Source: DAOTTW01 sp034437615
GTDB lineage: Bacteria; Chloroflexota; Anaerolineae; Aggregatilineales; Phototrophicaceae
Length of the DNA: 17,620 nt
Reading direction: 5' to 3'
Assembly: GCA_034437615.1 (NCBI GenBank)
Contig: DAOTTW010000273.1
Coordinates: forward strand, 1 to 17,620
Part shown: positions 6,151-12,843 of the stretch, piece by piece
Layout of the letters: each line of letters opens with the position of its first letter
Position numbering within the stretch: position 1 is the first letter of the stretch
The notes under the pieces: model-generated
What the model saw: only the letters and a program-made list of their open reading frames with translations
Databases searched by the model: none
Told to the model about the DNA's origin: nothing
Position numbers and translations under genes: made by a program

Positions 6151-6615
6151 CTATATGCTCAGTGCAATAACCACCGCCGCCAGCAAAAACAGCGCCACAA
6201 TCACGCCCTCAGCCAGCAGCAGCAACCGGTTAATCCCCTTGCGCACACCATCCGATAGCGGCAACAGCGCCGACTTTGGCGATTCGCTGGGCTGTGTGTG
6301 GGCATAATGCGGCTTCAGCATCTTCACCAGATCGCGGTTGTTGGGGTTAATCGTCGCGACATTATGGCAGCACACAAGCCGGTCCGCTTCGCTCTCCACC
6401 ACATTCAGCAACAGCCACCAGATTTGCTCATCGCCGGGCCGCAGCACCGCCGCACGCTTCCAGATGCGGTGTGCACGCTGTGGATGGCCCGCGTTGTAGG
6501 CTTCGGTGCCCTGCTGTACGAGTTGGGCATACAAGTCCAACGGTTGCAGGTCGCTGTCCGCTGATGATGATGGCGTGATGCGTCGGTTTGCTTTTTCGGC
6601 GGTGAGGGCTGTCAT
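6151..6615 (-). CDS. Tail-anchored TPR-like protein
   Basis: A 154-residue protein of unknown specific function. Residues 28-92 look like one to two degenerate TPR units, with AYNAGHPQRAHRIWKRAAVLRPGDEQIW followed by a second helical pair and a CC at 82-83. One strong hydrophobic segment at about 130-153 ends the protein, so it is probably tail-anchored with the TPR part in the cytoplasm. The first 25 residues are polar and probably disordered. The ATG at 6615 has an excellent GGAGGAGG 8 bases upstream, and a TATAAT (6663..6658) gives a start near 6651. TPR units mediate protein contacts; no partner can be named. It is short but well supported. Confidence 0.75.
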   Translation of the reverse strand: MTALTAEKANRRITPSSSADSDLQPLDLYAQLVQQGTEAYNAGHPQRAHRIWKRAAVLRPGDEQIWWLLLNVVESEADRLVCCHNVATINPNNRDLVKMLKPHYAHTQPSESPKSALLPLSDGVRKGINRLLLLAEGVIVALFLLAAVVIALSI

Positions 6616-6657
6616 GATGCCAGCCTCCTCCTATCGGCTTTTGCGCGTCTGTGCTGC

Positions 6658-6681
6658 ATTATAACGCGCTTGTTATAACAA
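6658..6681 (-). promoter_or_regulatory. -10 with overlapping palindrome upstream of TPR gene
   Basis: TATAAT (6663..6658) is a perfect -10, followed by a leader of about 36 bases and GGAGGAGG. No consensus -35 stands 16-18 bases upstream. Instead a 12-base perfect palindrome TTGTTATAACAA (6670-6681) occupies the spacer and could be an operator. Confidence 0.45.
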
Positions 6682-6689
6682 CTGTAGCC

Positions 6690-6704
6690 TGTTTTACAGG
6701 CGTT
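6690..6704. repeat. Small hairpin over the stop codon of the GH16-like gene
   Basis: GCCTGT-AAA-ACAGGC on the minus strand (15 bases) spans the TAA stop (6696..6694) of the GH16-like gene. It is not followed by a U tract, so calling it a terminator is doubtful. Confidence 0.3.
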
Positions 6705-7470
6705 GGATGCTGACATGCTGCACCACCAGCGCTTGCTCATGCGGCACATCCAGCAACCCAAAACGAAAACGGCCTTGTGGCGTCACGACGGCATACTGAT
6801 TATCCACCCACGCGATAAAACCAAGCGGTTTTTGCGGCGCGTCCGGCGCATCCAGCACCTTATCGCCGTCCACATAGAAGCGTGCGCCGTTTTTATGCCA
6901 ATCCAGCGTATAGGTGTGGGCTTCACGCAGCAGGCCAATATCCAGCGCCGTTTCATGCACGCCGATAGCCCGCTGACCGATAGGCCACAGCGCATCATAC
7001 AGCGAGCGTGAATTCATCAGCAGCACACCCAGCGGCGCAGCAGGCAGCAACGCCAGAAAACCCGCCCGTTGCGCGTTGAACGTCGCTGCCTTCCAGCCAT
7101 TGCCGGGCACGCCCTGCGCCAGCGCCATGTCATTCTCAGCAGAGCCGAAGAAGAACCAGACTGCTTGCGGCAAGCGCACGCCACGTTCACCAGGCACAAA
7201 CGGGTGATTCCAGAAGCCGAAGCCCGCAGTGCCTTTGATGTCGCTTGTGGTGGCGTAAGCTGTGATGCTCATGCGCAGCGGTGGCTGATAGCGAAAATCG
7301 CGTCGCGTCGGGTCGTAATCCGTCAGTTGGGCATCGTGGTAGGCGGCTTTGCTGGCTTCGGGGATGGTCAGGTGCACTCCGTCAGCGCGTTCGTTTACCC
7401 GCCCCGCTCCAAGCTGCCCGCGTTGCCAATGCGGGCGCAGCGCCCCACGCAGGCTTTCATCAACGAACAT
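6694..7470 (-). CDS. GH16-like concanavalin-fold protein, probably non-catalytic
   Basis: A soluble protein of 258 residues from the ATG at 7470; a TTG at 7485 would add five residues. The C-terminal half resembles GH16/LamG-type jelly rolls: TYTLDWHKNGARFYVDGDKV (186-205) followed by PLGFIAWVDNQYAVVTPQG (215-233), a pattern seen in beta-glucanase-like domains. The middle has WFFFGSAENDMAL (105-117) and a GFGFWNHPF segment. I do not see the GH16 catalytic ExDxxE motif, so it may bind rather than cut sugar, or be a relative of unknown role. No signal peptide is visible. It starts 18 bases after the ABC permease stop and is probably cotranscribed with it. The ATG is favoured because a weak GGA lies 8 bases upstream. 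Confidence 0.65.
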   Translation of the reverse strand: MFVDESLRGALRPHWQRGQLGAGRVNERADGVHLTIPEASKAAYHDAQLTDYDPTRRDFRYQPPLRMSITAYATTSDIKGTAGFGFWNHPFVPGERGVRLPQAVWFFFGSAENDMALAQGVPGNGWKAATFNAQRAGFLALLPAAPLGVLLMNSRSLYDALWPIGQRAIGVHETALDIGLLREAHTYTLDWHKNGARFYVDGDKVLDAPDAPQKPLGFIAWVDNQYAVVTPQGRFRFGLLDVPHEQALVVQHVSIQRL

Positions 7471-7488
7471 AGCGCGTATCCGCAAACA

Positions 7489-8352
7489 TCAGGCCACATC
7501 ACGCCGCTGAAACAGGGCTGCTGCCGCTGCCACGCAGACGATAAACACGCCGAACATCACCGCCAGCGCGCCCCACGTCACGCCCTGCTGCATGATGGCC
7601 GCCGGGTCGTAATACGTGAAAGGCGACAGGCTGGCCACAGCTTGCACCAGCGCCACATCAGAGGCCAGGTTGTTCAGTAGCGAGGCGACAAAACCAGCCG
7701 CCACAATCAGCGCGCTAATCTGCCCGACCAGCGCACGCCGCCGCAAAATCGCGCTCAGCAAGATCGTGATGCCCATCATCATCAGCGTGAACGGGATAAC
7801 CGCCGTCGCCGCGACGAAAAACAGCCAGGCATCCACCGTAAGCACCTGCGCCGACACGTCACCGAGCAGCAGACCAGCATACGCTATCAGGCCGATAGCG
7901 ACGACAAGCAGCGTGTAAGCCGCGCTTTTTTCCAGCACCATGCGCCAACGCGGTAGCGGTTGCGTTAGCAGAATCTCGATGCTGCCGAGTGCTTCTTCGT
8001 TGGCGATGACGTTCACGCCGAACAGCACCGCCACCAGCGCATACAGCAGCGTAATCCAGCTAAAGTATTCGATGCTCAGGTAGCCTTCGACGGTAGCCAG
8101 AAACGACGCATCCGCGCCCACGAACGCCTCTAGCAATTGTGGGAACGCCTCAGTGAGACCTCGATACTCCTCCAGGAAATCCGTCTGTGTGGCCGTCAGC
8201 ATCAGCATCAGGCCCATCAGCGCAAGGCCACCACCCCAGTACAACGGTTGTCGCCAGTCGCGCCGCAGCGTCTCGATGAATACGGCTCCTGCTGCTGGGT
8301 CACGCCGTTGGGTTGATGCTACGCTTGTCGTTTGTTGTGCAACTGTGGCCAT
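7489..8352 (-). CDS. ABC-2 type transporter permease
   Basis: A 287-residue permease of the ABC-2 family with about six membrane helices (36-54, 97-117, 144-164, 174-201, 208-226, 259-281). After helix 2 comes NEEALGSIEILLTQPLPRW (118-136), the cytoplasmic coupling-helix region typical of these permeases (NEExxGTxExLLxxPxxR). The start is the ATG at 8352, which has AGGAGG 7 bases upstream; the frame is open further upstream to 8430 without a site. It would need a separate ATPase subunit, but none is adjacent: the next gene downstream is the GH16-like protein and the upstream neighbour is the sugar dehydrogenase. The substrate cannot be told. A TATAAT at 8392..8387 probably drives it. Confidence 0.85.
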   Translation of the reverse strand: MATVAQQTTSVASTQRRDPAAGAVFIETLRRDWRQPLYWGGGLALMGLMLMLTATQTDFLEEYRGLTEAFPQLLEAFVGADASFLATVEGYLSIEYFSWITLLYALVAVLFGVNVIANEEALGSIEILLTQPLPRWRMVLEKSAAYTLLVVAIGLIAYAGLLLGDVSAQVLTVDAWLFFVAATAVIPFTLMMMGITILLSAILRRRALVGQISALIVAAGFVASLLNNLASDVALVQAVASLSPFTYYDPAAIMQQGVTWGALAVMFGVFIVCVAAAAALFQRRDVA

Positions 8353-8386
8353 CGTATAGCCTCCTGTATACGTCATGCGCTCATTA

Positions 8387-8392
8387 TAGCGA
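8387..8392 (-). promoter_or_regulatory. -10 element for the ABC permease
   Basis: The minus strand has CGCTATAATG, with a perfect TATAAT ahead of the AGGAGG-ATG of the permease and a predicted leader of about 28 bases. No clear -35 is seen; TACTTT at 16-base spacing is poor. Confidence 0.45.
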
Positions 8393-8454
8393 AAAAACGC
8401 AAGCAAAGTATAACCTGGGTAGCACCACACAATAGCGTGGTCGTGCGTTTTTCA

Positions 8455-8478
8455 TAGCGGACGCAGCAAGCCGCGTCC
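8455..8478 (+). repeat. 24-base dispersed palindromic repeat, copy 1
   Basis: The sequence from TAGC to GCGTCC is identical over 24 bases to 17550-17573. Its core GGACGC-A-GC-AA-GC-C-GCGTCC can fold as a hairpin with one A.C mismatch. It lies in the spacer between the sugar dehydrogenase stop and the permease. Confidence 0.85.
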
Positions 8479-8526
8479 GAAACCGAACGACACGTTTCAA
8501 CCGAGTATGGAAACAATACCTACAAC

Positions 8527-9783
8527 CTATGGCGTCTGCATCAGGCGCACAATCGCGCCGCTGCTGTTGCCAACTGTGCCAAAATACAACGCGCCATCCG
8601 GCCCAACGGTTAAATCAATGCGGCAAGCGGCCCGTCCCAGGTCAATATCATGCACAGCTTCGATGCGCGTGCGGTCCGCGTTCAGTTCTGCGCGGCGCAG
8701 GTCACCATGTATCCAATTGCAGAAGAACAGATCACCGCGCCATTCTGGTATGGCCGGATGATCGTAGACGATGATACCTGTGGGCGCTTCCACCGGGTTA
8801 AACGACAGCAACGGCGGCGCATACAGCGGCAAGCCCGCAATCATATCTGTTCCGCTACACTGATAGCCCGGCCCCCAACCATAATTGAAACCCGGCAGCA
8901 CCAAGTTTAGCTCATCGTCGCAGCGGTCGCCCACTTCTGATGTGAACAGGTTGTTCGTCAGCGGGTCAAACGTAAAATCAAACGGATTGCGGAAGCCATG
9001 CGCAAAGATACTGCTGTTGGGGCCATGTGGATTGCCTTCAGCGGGTATCAGGCCATCCGGCGTCACCGCAAAGCGGTGAATAGCGCCCTGTGGCGTACTT
9101 AAATCCTGTGCATGACGCGGCTCGCTGTAATCCCCAAACGAGATGAACAGGTCGCCGTTGGCGTCAAAATGCACATTGCCGCCGTTGTGCGTCAGTTCGC
9201 CGTTGTCAATCGGCACACTCAGCAGCGTTTCCAGCGTGGCTTCATCCGCAACGCCTGCATCGGTGATCTGAAAGCGCACCAGCCGATTCGCTGGCCAATC
9301 CCGCGTCGTGGCAGCGCGGGTATGCACCACGTACAGGGTGCGGTCCGTCTCAAAATCCGGCGAGAGCGCTAACCCAAGCATCCCGCGCTCTTGCAGGCTA
9401 TCCGTCGGCAGCGTAATCACCGGGTCAGGTTGCAGCACGCCAGCAGCAGACGCGACGCGCACGCGGCCTGTGGTCTTTTCGTTGTAGAATAAGCGGCCAT
9501 CAGGCGCAAAGGCCAGCCCAACTGGGAAATTCGCGGGCGTGAAAACTTCAACCGTGTAGCCCACGCCTGTCAACTCATCGGTGAAGGTCTGCGGCGATAA
9601 TTCGGCTATGGGCGTGTCTTGTGCGGATGCGGGTAGTATGGCGATGAAGGCCAGCAAAATCAGTACCACCATAACGAAGATCAGGTTGCGCAGCACAGCA
9701 ATAGCGAATTGCAACAAGGTTAGCATAAGCGGCTGCCAGATAGACGTAATGACCGTCCGAATTGATGAAAACGTGTATTGCAT
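8527..9783 (-). CDS. Exported PQQ-dependent sugar dehydrogenase-like protein
   Basis: A six-bladed propeller of the soluble glucose/aldose sugar dehydrogenase (GSDH/sorbosone dehydrogenase) family, which oxidises sugars with PQQ outside the membrane. From the ATG at 9783 it has 418 residues. Hydrophobic segments at about 19-31 and 33-52 end in LPASAQ, a likely signal cleavage site or anchor. Family motifs: ERGMLGLALSPDF (132-144), HNGGNVHFDANGDLFISFGD (199-218, with the probable catalytic His 199), FAHGFRNPFDFTFDP (260-274), EVGDRCDDELN (283-293) and a late PTGIIVYDHP block. The ATG at 9783 is preferred over 9825 because AGAGG lies about 10 bases upstream. PQQ binding is inferred from family; no PQQ synthesis genes are in view. 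Confidence 0.85.
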   Translation of the reverse strand: MQYTFSSIRTVITSIWQPLMLTLLQFAIAVLRNLIFVMVVLILLAFIAILPASAQDTPIAELSPQTFTDELTGVGYTVEVFTPANFPVGLAFAPDGRLFYNEKTTGRVRVASAAGVLQPDPVITLPTDSLQERGMLGLALSPDFETDRTLYVVHTRAATTRDWPANRLVRFQITDAGVADEATLETLLSVPIDNGELTHNGGNVHFDANGDLFISFGDYSEPRHAQDLSTPQGAIHRFAVTPDGLIPAEGNPHGPNSSIFAHGFRNPFDFTFDPLTNNLFTSEVGDRCDDELNLVLPGFNYGWGPGYQCSGTDMIAGLPLYAPPLLSFNPVEAPTGIIVYDHPAIPEWRGDLFFCNWIHGDLRRAELNADRTRIEAVHDIDLGRAACRIDLTVGPDGALYFGTVGNSSGAIVRLMQTP

Positions 9784-9820
9784 TCCAGGATGCCTCTGCA
9801 AAACAGCATGATTCGTGCAC

Positions 9821-9849
9821 AGCATAGCGTTTGGTGTAGAATTTCACAA
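9821..9849 (-). promoter_or_regulatory. Candidate promoter for the sugar dehydrogenase gene
   Basis: TTGTGA (9849..9844), a 17-base spacer and TATGCT (9826..9821) give 4 of 6 matches in each hexamer. The predicted start near 9814 would exclude the upstream ATG at 9825 and supports the start at 9783. Confidence 0.4.
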
Positions 9850-10146
9850 TGGGCCATCGGTTATGAGGTGCATCACACGGTACTGTGTAGGGACTTGCCA
9901 TTGCTCGTTTACAAATAGGCTTGTGCAACTTTTTCATGCGCGTTTATCCCAAATATCCCAAGTAAATTTGGGATATAACGCAGACTTTGGGATAAATTTG
10001 GCAAAAAATTCTTAGTGCAGCCTATGGCACGCTATTTAGTGAACACTCGACTATCTGAAATGTTTGCGTATTGTCGGTCATGGCATTGTGCAGAATAACA
10101 AAAGCGATTGACCCGAACCTTGCGTGTGTTGTGTGCGGCTCTGTGC
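9850..10146. other. AT-richer spacer between divergent genes
   Basis: No gene is visible between the sugar dehydrogenase and the PyrD-like gene. The stretch is AT-richer than the surroundings and contains the TTTGGGATA site cluster (9943-9996) and a 12-base piece (10022-10033) shared with the hairpin run at 5781-5792. The rest holds nothing I can identify. Confidence 0.6.
9943..9996. promoter_or_regulatory. Cluster of four TTTGGGATA-type sites
   Basis: TATCCCAAA (9945-9953) and TATCCCAAG (9954-9962) lie head to tail with no gap. Then come two inverted copies of TTTGGGATA (9967-9975 and 9986-9994). The inner pair forms TATCCCAA-N6-TTGGGATA. The outer pair forms a perfect 11-bp inverted repeat TTTATCCCAAA / TTTGGGATAAA. 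Such spacing suggests an operator array for a dimeric regulator between divergent genes, or a cruciform. No regulator gene is adjacent. Confidence 0.55.
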
Positions 10147-10152
10147 TAAAAT
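10144..10152 (+). promoter_or_regulatory. Extended -10 for the PyrD-like gene
   Basis: TGC followed by TAAAAT (10147-10152) is an extended -10 with 5 of 6 matches and no clear -35. The start would be near 10159, about 30 bases before the ATG at 10189, which has CAGG 6 bases upstream. Confidence 0.4.
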
Positions 10153-10188
10153 TTTGTCGGCTGACGCTAGCAATCCGGGCAGGTATAG

Positions 10189-11106
10189 ATGGCGATTCAA
10201 ATCACACGCATCGGTAAGTTTGGGCTGTATATTGATACCCCCGTGATGCCCGCTGCGGGCACGTTCGGCTTCGGGGATGCCTACCGCAACCTGATCGACA
10301 TCGAGAAAATCGGCGCGCTAGTCACCAATCCGGTGACGTATGAGCCGTATTCGCCCGCATCCGGCACGCGGGTCGTGCCGCTGGACGCTGGCGTGTTGCT
10401 GCATACGGGCATCCCCAACCCTGGTATCAGGCAGGTCGTTATGCAATACCGTCAGATGTGGGCCGCGCTGCCCGTGCCGGTGATTGTGCATGTCGTGGAA
10501 AACAAACCGGAGCGCTTGCGCACCTGCTGCGAAATCCTGGACCGTGAAGAAAGCGTCGATGCGATTGAGGTCGGCCTGTATGATGACATTACCTATAAAG
10601 AAGCGGCTGATATGATCGCAGCAGCCACAAACGGCACCGAAAAGCCTGTGATCGCACGCCTGCCCGTGTATGACGCCTTCGAGATTGCCGAAGGGGTGGC
10701 CGAAGCCGGGGCCGACGCGCTGGTGGTGGCTGCGCCGCCGCGTGGCAGCGCCCGCGACCCGCTGACGGGCCGCCTGGTGAACGGGCGCGTCTATGGGCCG
10801 CTGGTCAAGCCGATGGTACTGCAACTGGTGCAAAACCTGCGGCAGCGCGTGGCCAACGTGCCCATCATCGGCGCGGGTGGCATCCACAGCCCACAGGATG
10901 CGCGTGATTATCTGGATGTCGGCGCGGTGGCGGTGCAGGTGGACGCCGTGACGTGGGTGCAGCCAAACCTGCTAGAGCGCATCGCCCGTGATCTGGGCGG
11001 CGCACTGAAAACCCGCCTGTCCGACGCGCTGCCTGATGAATGGAACCCCGACATGGGCGACACGGAGTTCAAGCAACTTTTTGACGACCCCGATAAAAAC
11101 GATTAA
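10189..11106 (+). CDS. Dihydroorotate dehydrogenase-like barrel, divergent active site
   Basis: A 305-residue flavin-type TIM barrel clearly related to class 1 PyrD. Landmarks: PVMPAAGTFGFG (18-29), GALVTNPVTYEP (42-53), IPNPGI (75-80), GPLVKPMVLQLV (203-214) and the FMN-phosphate loop VPIIGAGGIHS (224-234). Class 1 enzymes normally have a flavin-contacting Lys in the second block and an NISCPN catalytic loop. Here the first is Asn 47 and the second reads IEVGLYDD (126-133) with no Cys, Ser or Asn. Pyrimidine synthesis activity is therefore doubtful, and it may be an FMN protein with another substrate. No pyr genes are adjacent. The last 20 residues are acidic. A pyrD symbol is not given for these reasons. 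Confidence 0.75.
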   Translation: MAIQITRIGKFGLYIDTPVMPAAGTFGFGDAYRNLIDIEKIGALVTNPVTYEPYSPASGTRVVPLDAGVLLHTGIPNPGIRQVVMQYRQMWAALPVPVIVHVVENKPERLRTCCEILDREESVDAIEVGLYDDITYKEAADMIAAATNGTEKPVIARLPVYDAFEIAEGVAEAGADALVVAAPPRGSARDPLTGRLVNGRVYGPLVKPMVLQLVQNLRQRVANVPIIGAGGIHSPQDARDYLDVGAVAVQVDAVTWVQPNLLERIARDLGGALKTRLSDALPDEWNPDMGDTEFKQLFDDPDKND

Positions 11107-11131
11107 CACCGTCGAACAATCTTGTTACAAT
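11103..11131 (+). promoter_or_regulatory. Strong promoter for the FHA gene
   Basis: TTAACA (11103-11108, 5 of 6), a 17-base spacer and TACAAT (11126-11131, 5 of 6) preceded by TGT, an extended -10. The -35 overlaps the TAA stop (11104-11106) of the PyrD-like gene. The predicted start is near 11138, about 49 bases before the GTG of the FHA gene. Confidence 0.65.
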
Positions 11132-11186
11132 AGACGGCTTATTGCGATAGCCCCAAACATGACCGACTGAGCAGGATGCAGATACG

Positions 11187-11918
11187 GTGTCTAGTGACCA
11201 TAGCCCACTCGCCAAAATCCGTTGGGTGGACCCCCTGACGAACGATGCACGCGAATTCGTGCTAACAGAGGGTGCCACCGCCTCTATCGGGCGTTCATCA
11301 GCCAACGATATTCGCATTGCGGAGCAGCACGTTTCGCGTCAGCATTGTGTGGTGCGCTACCGTGATGGCGTCTTCATGATCCACGACCTGAAAAGCAGCA
11401 ACGGCACCTTCGTCAACGATGAACTCATTGCAGAGCCGTACCCGCTCTTTGCTGGTGATATTATTCGCCTTTACGTGCCACAACTGACGTTTATGGCGGC
11501 GACCACAGGTGACCTCGAAATGGCAGAAGAAACGGGCCGCCTGATCGTCGCCAGCCTCGCCGAAGGTGACGGCAGCTTGATTATCACCAACGGGCCACAA
11601 GAAGGCCAGACAGTCACGCTACAGAAAGAGCGCGTCGTCATCGGGCGGGCGACCAGCAGCGCCACCTGGGAAATTGCCGTGCGTGATCCGTCTGTGTCGC
11701 GCCCTCATGCACGCCTGGAACGCAAGGACAAACGCTGGCACATTTACGATCTGGGCAGCAGCAACGGCACGACGGTCAACAACGTGCGCGTAAACACCAA
11801 AGATGGCTATGCGCTGGTGGATGGCGATACTATCGCGCTAGGGAACGCCCTGCTGCTTTTCCGTACCGGCTGGCGGGCACCAGTGGGCCGCACGGATAGC
11901 CTGCCGACGCGCTTTTGA
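11187..11918 (+). CDS. Tandem FHA-domain protein
   Basis: A 243-residue cytoplasmic protein made of two forkhead-associated domains, which bind phosphothreonine peptides made by Ser/Thr kinases. FHA1 (about 10-100) has IGRSSANDI (34-42), HVSRQH (48-53) and SSNGTFVN (70-77). FHA2 (about 130-226) has IGRATSSATWEI (152-163), SVSRPHARLE (169-178) and SSNGTTVN (191-198). Both keep the conserved GR, SxxH and N residues, so both should bind ligand. There is no membrane segment, kinase or other output domain, which suggests an adaptor. The start is GTG at 11187 with AGGAT about 10 bases upstream. It precedes frr with its own promoter, so a link to that gene is not shown. The kinase partner is not in the window. 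Confidence 0.9.
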   Translation: MSSDHSPLAKIRWVDPLTNDAREFVLTEGATASIGRSSANDIRIAEQHVSRQHCVVRYRDGVFMIHDLKSSNGTFVNDELIAEPYPLFAGDIIRLYVPQLTFMAATTGDLEMAEETGRLIVASLAEGDGSLIITNGPQEGQTVTLQKERVVIGRATSSATWEIAVRDPSVSRPHARLERKDKRWHIYDLGSSNGTTVNNVRVNTKDGYALVDGDTIALGNALLLFRTGWRAPVGRTDSLPTRF

Positions 11919-11959
11919 TGTAGCATAACTGCGGCACTGTCCCTATGCGCAACATGGCG

Positions 11960-11965
11960 TATAAT
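11960..11965 (+). promoter_or_regulatory. -10 element for frr
   Basis: GCGTATAATGATG contains a perfect TATAAT about 172 bases before the frr ATG. No consensus -35 is seen at 16-18 bases. If used, it gives a long leader (about 165 bases) holding a 6-bp hairpin (12009-12024), a repeat-like 25-mer and a 13-bp triple repeat. Confidence 0.45.
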
Positions 11966-12045
11966 GATGACTTTCGCGACGATAAACACAGCGATTAGCA
12001 GCTTGCGAACGCGCCTCTGCGCGTCCGCCGTCGCCAAATTTGATT

Positions 12046-12070
12046 GTCCACGTTTTCCTGTGGTTCTACC
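12046..12070 (+). repeat. 25-base segment similar to 6123-6147
   Basis: Twenty-two of 25 bases match a segment near the TPR gene stop. Its core CCAC...GTGG can pair. It lies in the frr leader just before the 13-bp tandem repeat. Confidence 0.5.
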
Positions 12071-12075
12071 AAGAC

Positions 12076-12114
12076 ACACAACAGCTATACACAACAGCTA
12101 TACACAACAGCTAT
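12076..12114 (+). repeat. Three perfect tandem copies of a 13-bp unit
   Basis: ACACAACAGCTAT is repeated exactly three times (12076-12088, 12089-12101, 12102-12114), ending 22 bases before the frr start codon. It is AT-rich, lies in the frr leader and is followed by ATATATAC and AAAGGA. The period is not a multiple of three, which argues against coding. Confidence 0.95.
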
Positions 12115-12136
12115 ATATACAAAGGATAAGCGGCCC

Positions 12137-12694
12137 ATGCTTAACGAAATACTCGAAGAAACCAAAGACAAGATGCAGAGCACGCTCAGCGTCTTTGAGG
12201 AAGAATTGCAGGGGATGCGCGGCAACCGTGCCAGTACCGCCCTGGTGGACCGCCTGCGGGTGGATTACTACGGCCAAATGACGGAAATGCGCCAATTGGC
12301 CAATATCTCTACACCGGAGCCGATGACGATCATGATTCGCCCCTTCGACCCCGCCGCTGTTCAGGCCATCGAAAAGGCCATCCGCGAAGCCAACGTCGGC
12401 GTAGAGCCGAACACCGATAGCAGCATTGTGCGCCTGAATATGCCTGCGCTGACCAAAGAGCGCCGCCAAGAACTGGTGAAATTCCTGAATAAGCGTACCG
12501 AAGACGCCCGCGTTTCGATCCGCAACATCCGCCGCAGCGCCAACGACGACATCAAAGACTTCGAAAAGGAAAAGGAAATCTCCGAGGACGAGGCCCACGA
12601 AGGTCAGGAGAAAATCCAGCAACTCACCGATGATTACATCAAGCGCATTGATGACGCAGCGAAGGCCAAAGAGAAGGACATCCTTGAAGTCTAG
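12137..12694 (+). CDS. frr: Ribosome recycling factor
   Basis: RRF splits post-termination ribosomes together with EF-G in the cytoplasm. From the ATG at 12137 the protein has 185 residues, the standard length. It starts MLNEILEETKDKMQ, with the family core around MRGNRAST (27-34), TPEPMTIMIRPFDP (59-72), AIEKAIREANVGVEP (77-91) and the C-terminal helix region LTKERRQELVK to the end. An in-frame TTG far upstream would add residues encoded by the tandem repeat, which is not credible. AAAGGA lies about 11 bases before the ATG, a rather long spacing. It precedes uppS by 149 bases, the usual frr-uppS order, but pyrH is not upstream; the FHA gene sits there instead. Confidence 0.98.
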   Translation: MLNEILEETKDKMQSTLSVFEEELQGMRGNRASTALVDRLRVDYYGQMTEMRQLANISTPEPMTIMIRPFDPAAVQAIEKAIREANVGVEPNTDSSIVRLNMPALTKERRQELVKFLNKRTEDARVSIRNIRRSANDDIKDFEKEKEISEDEAHEGQEKIQQLTDDYIKRIDDAAKAKEKDILEV

Positions 12695-12780
12695 CCATCT
12701 GGCAGGGCTTTAGAGCTTCTTTGATGTTGTTTACATTATGCCGTCTCAAGTGAGGAATTCACGCCTGCATGGTGTATAGT

Positions 12781-12804
12781 GGGTTGCATCGGTATGTGCA
12801 ACCC
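12781..12804. repeat. 8-bp stem in the frr-uppS spacer
   Basis: GGGTTGCA and TGCAACCC form a perfect 8-bp stem around an 8-base loop, 40 bases before the uppS start. There is no U tract, so it is not an obvious terminator. It follows a TATAGT (12775-12780) and would lie at the very 5' end of a transcript started there, where it could protect or regulate the uppS message. Confidence 0.45.
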
Positions 12805-12843
12805 GTCTGCCGTGCACTTTATCAATAACGAGGCAACCTAGCC

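Noticed and set aside
8429..8453. Terminator facing right near the ABC permease promoter
   Set aside because: ACCAC...GTGGT followed by GTTTTTC resembles one on the plus strand, but no plus-strand gene ends there.
12076..12114. CRISPR-like array
   Set aside because: The 13-bp copies are directly adjacent with no spacers, and no cas genes are present.
12044..12136. Upstream TTG extension of frr
   Set aside because: It would add 31 residues encoded mainly by the 13-bp tandem repeat. RRF normally starts at the ATG at 12137 and has 185 residues.
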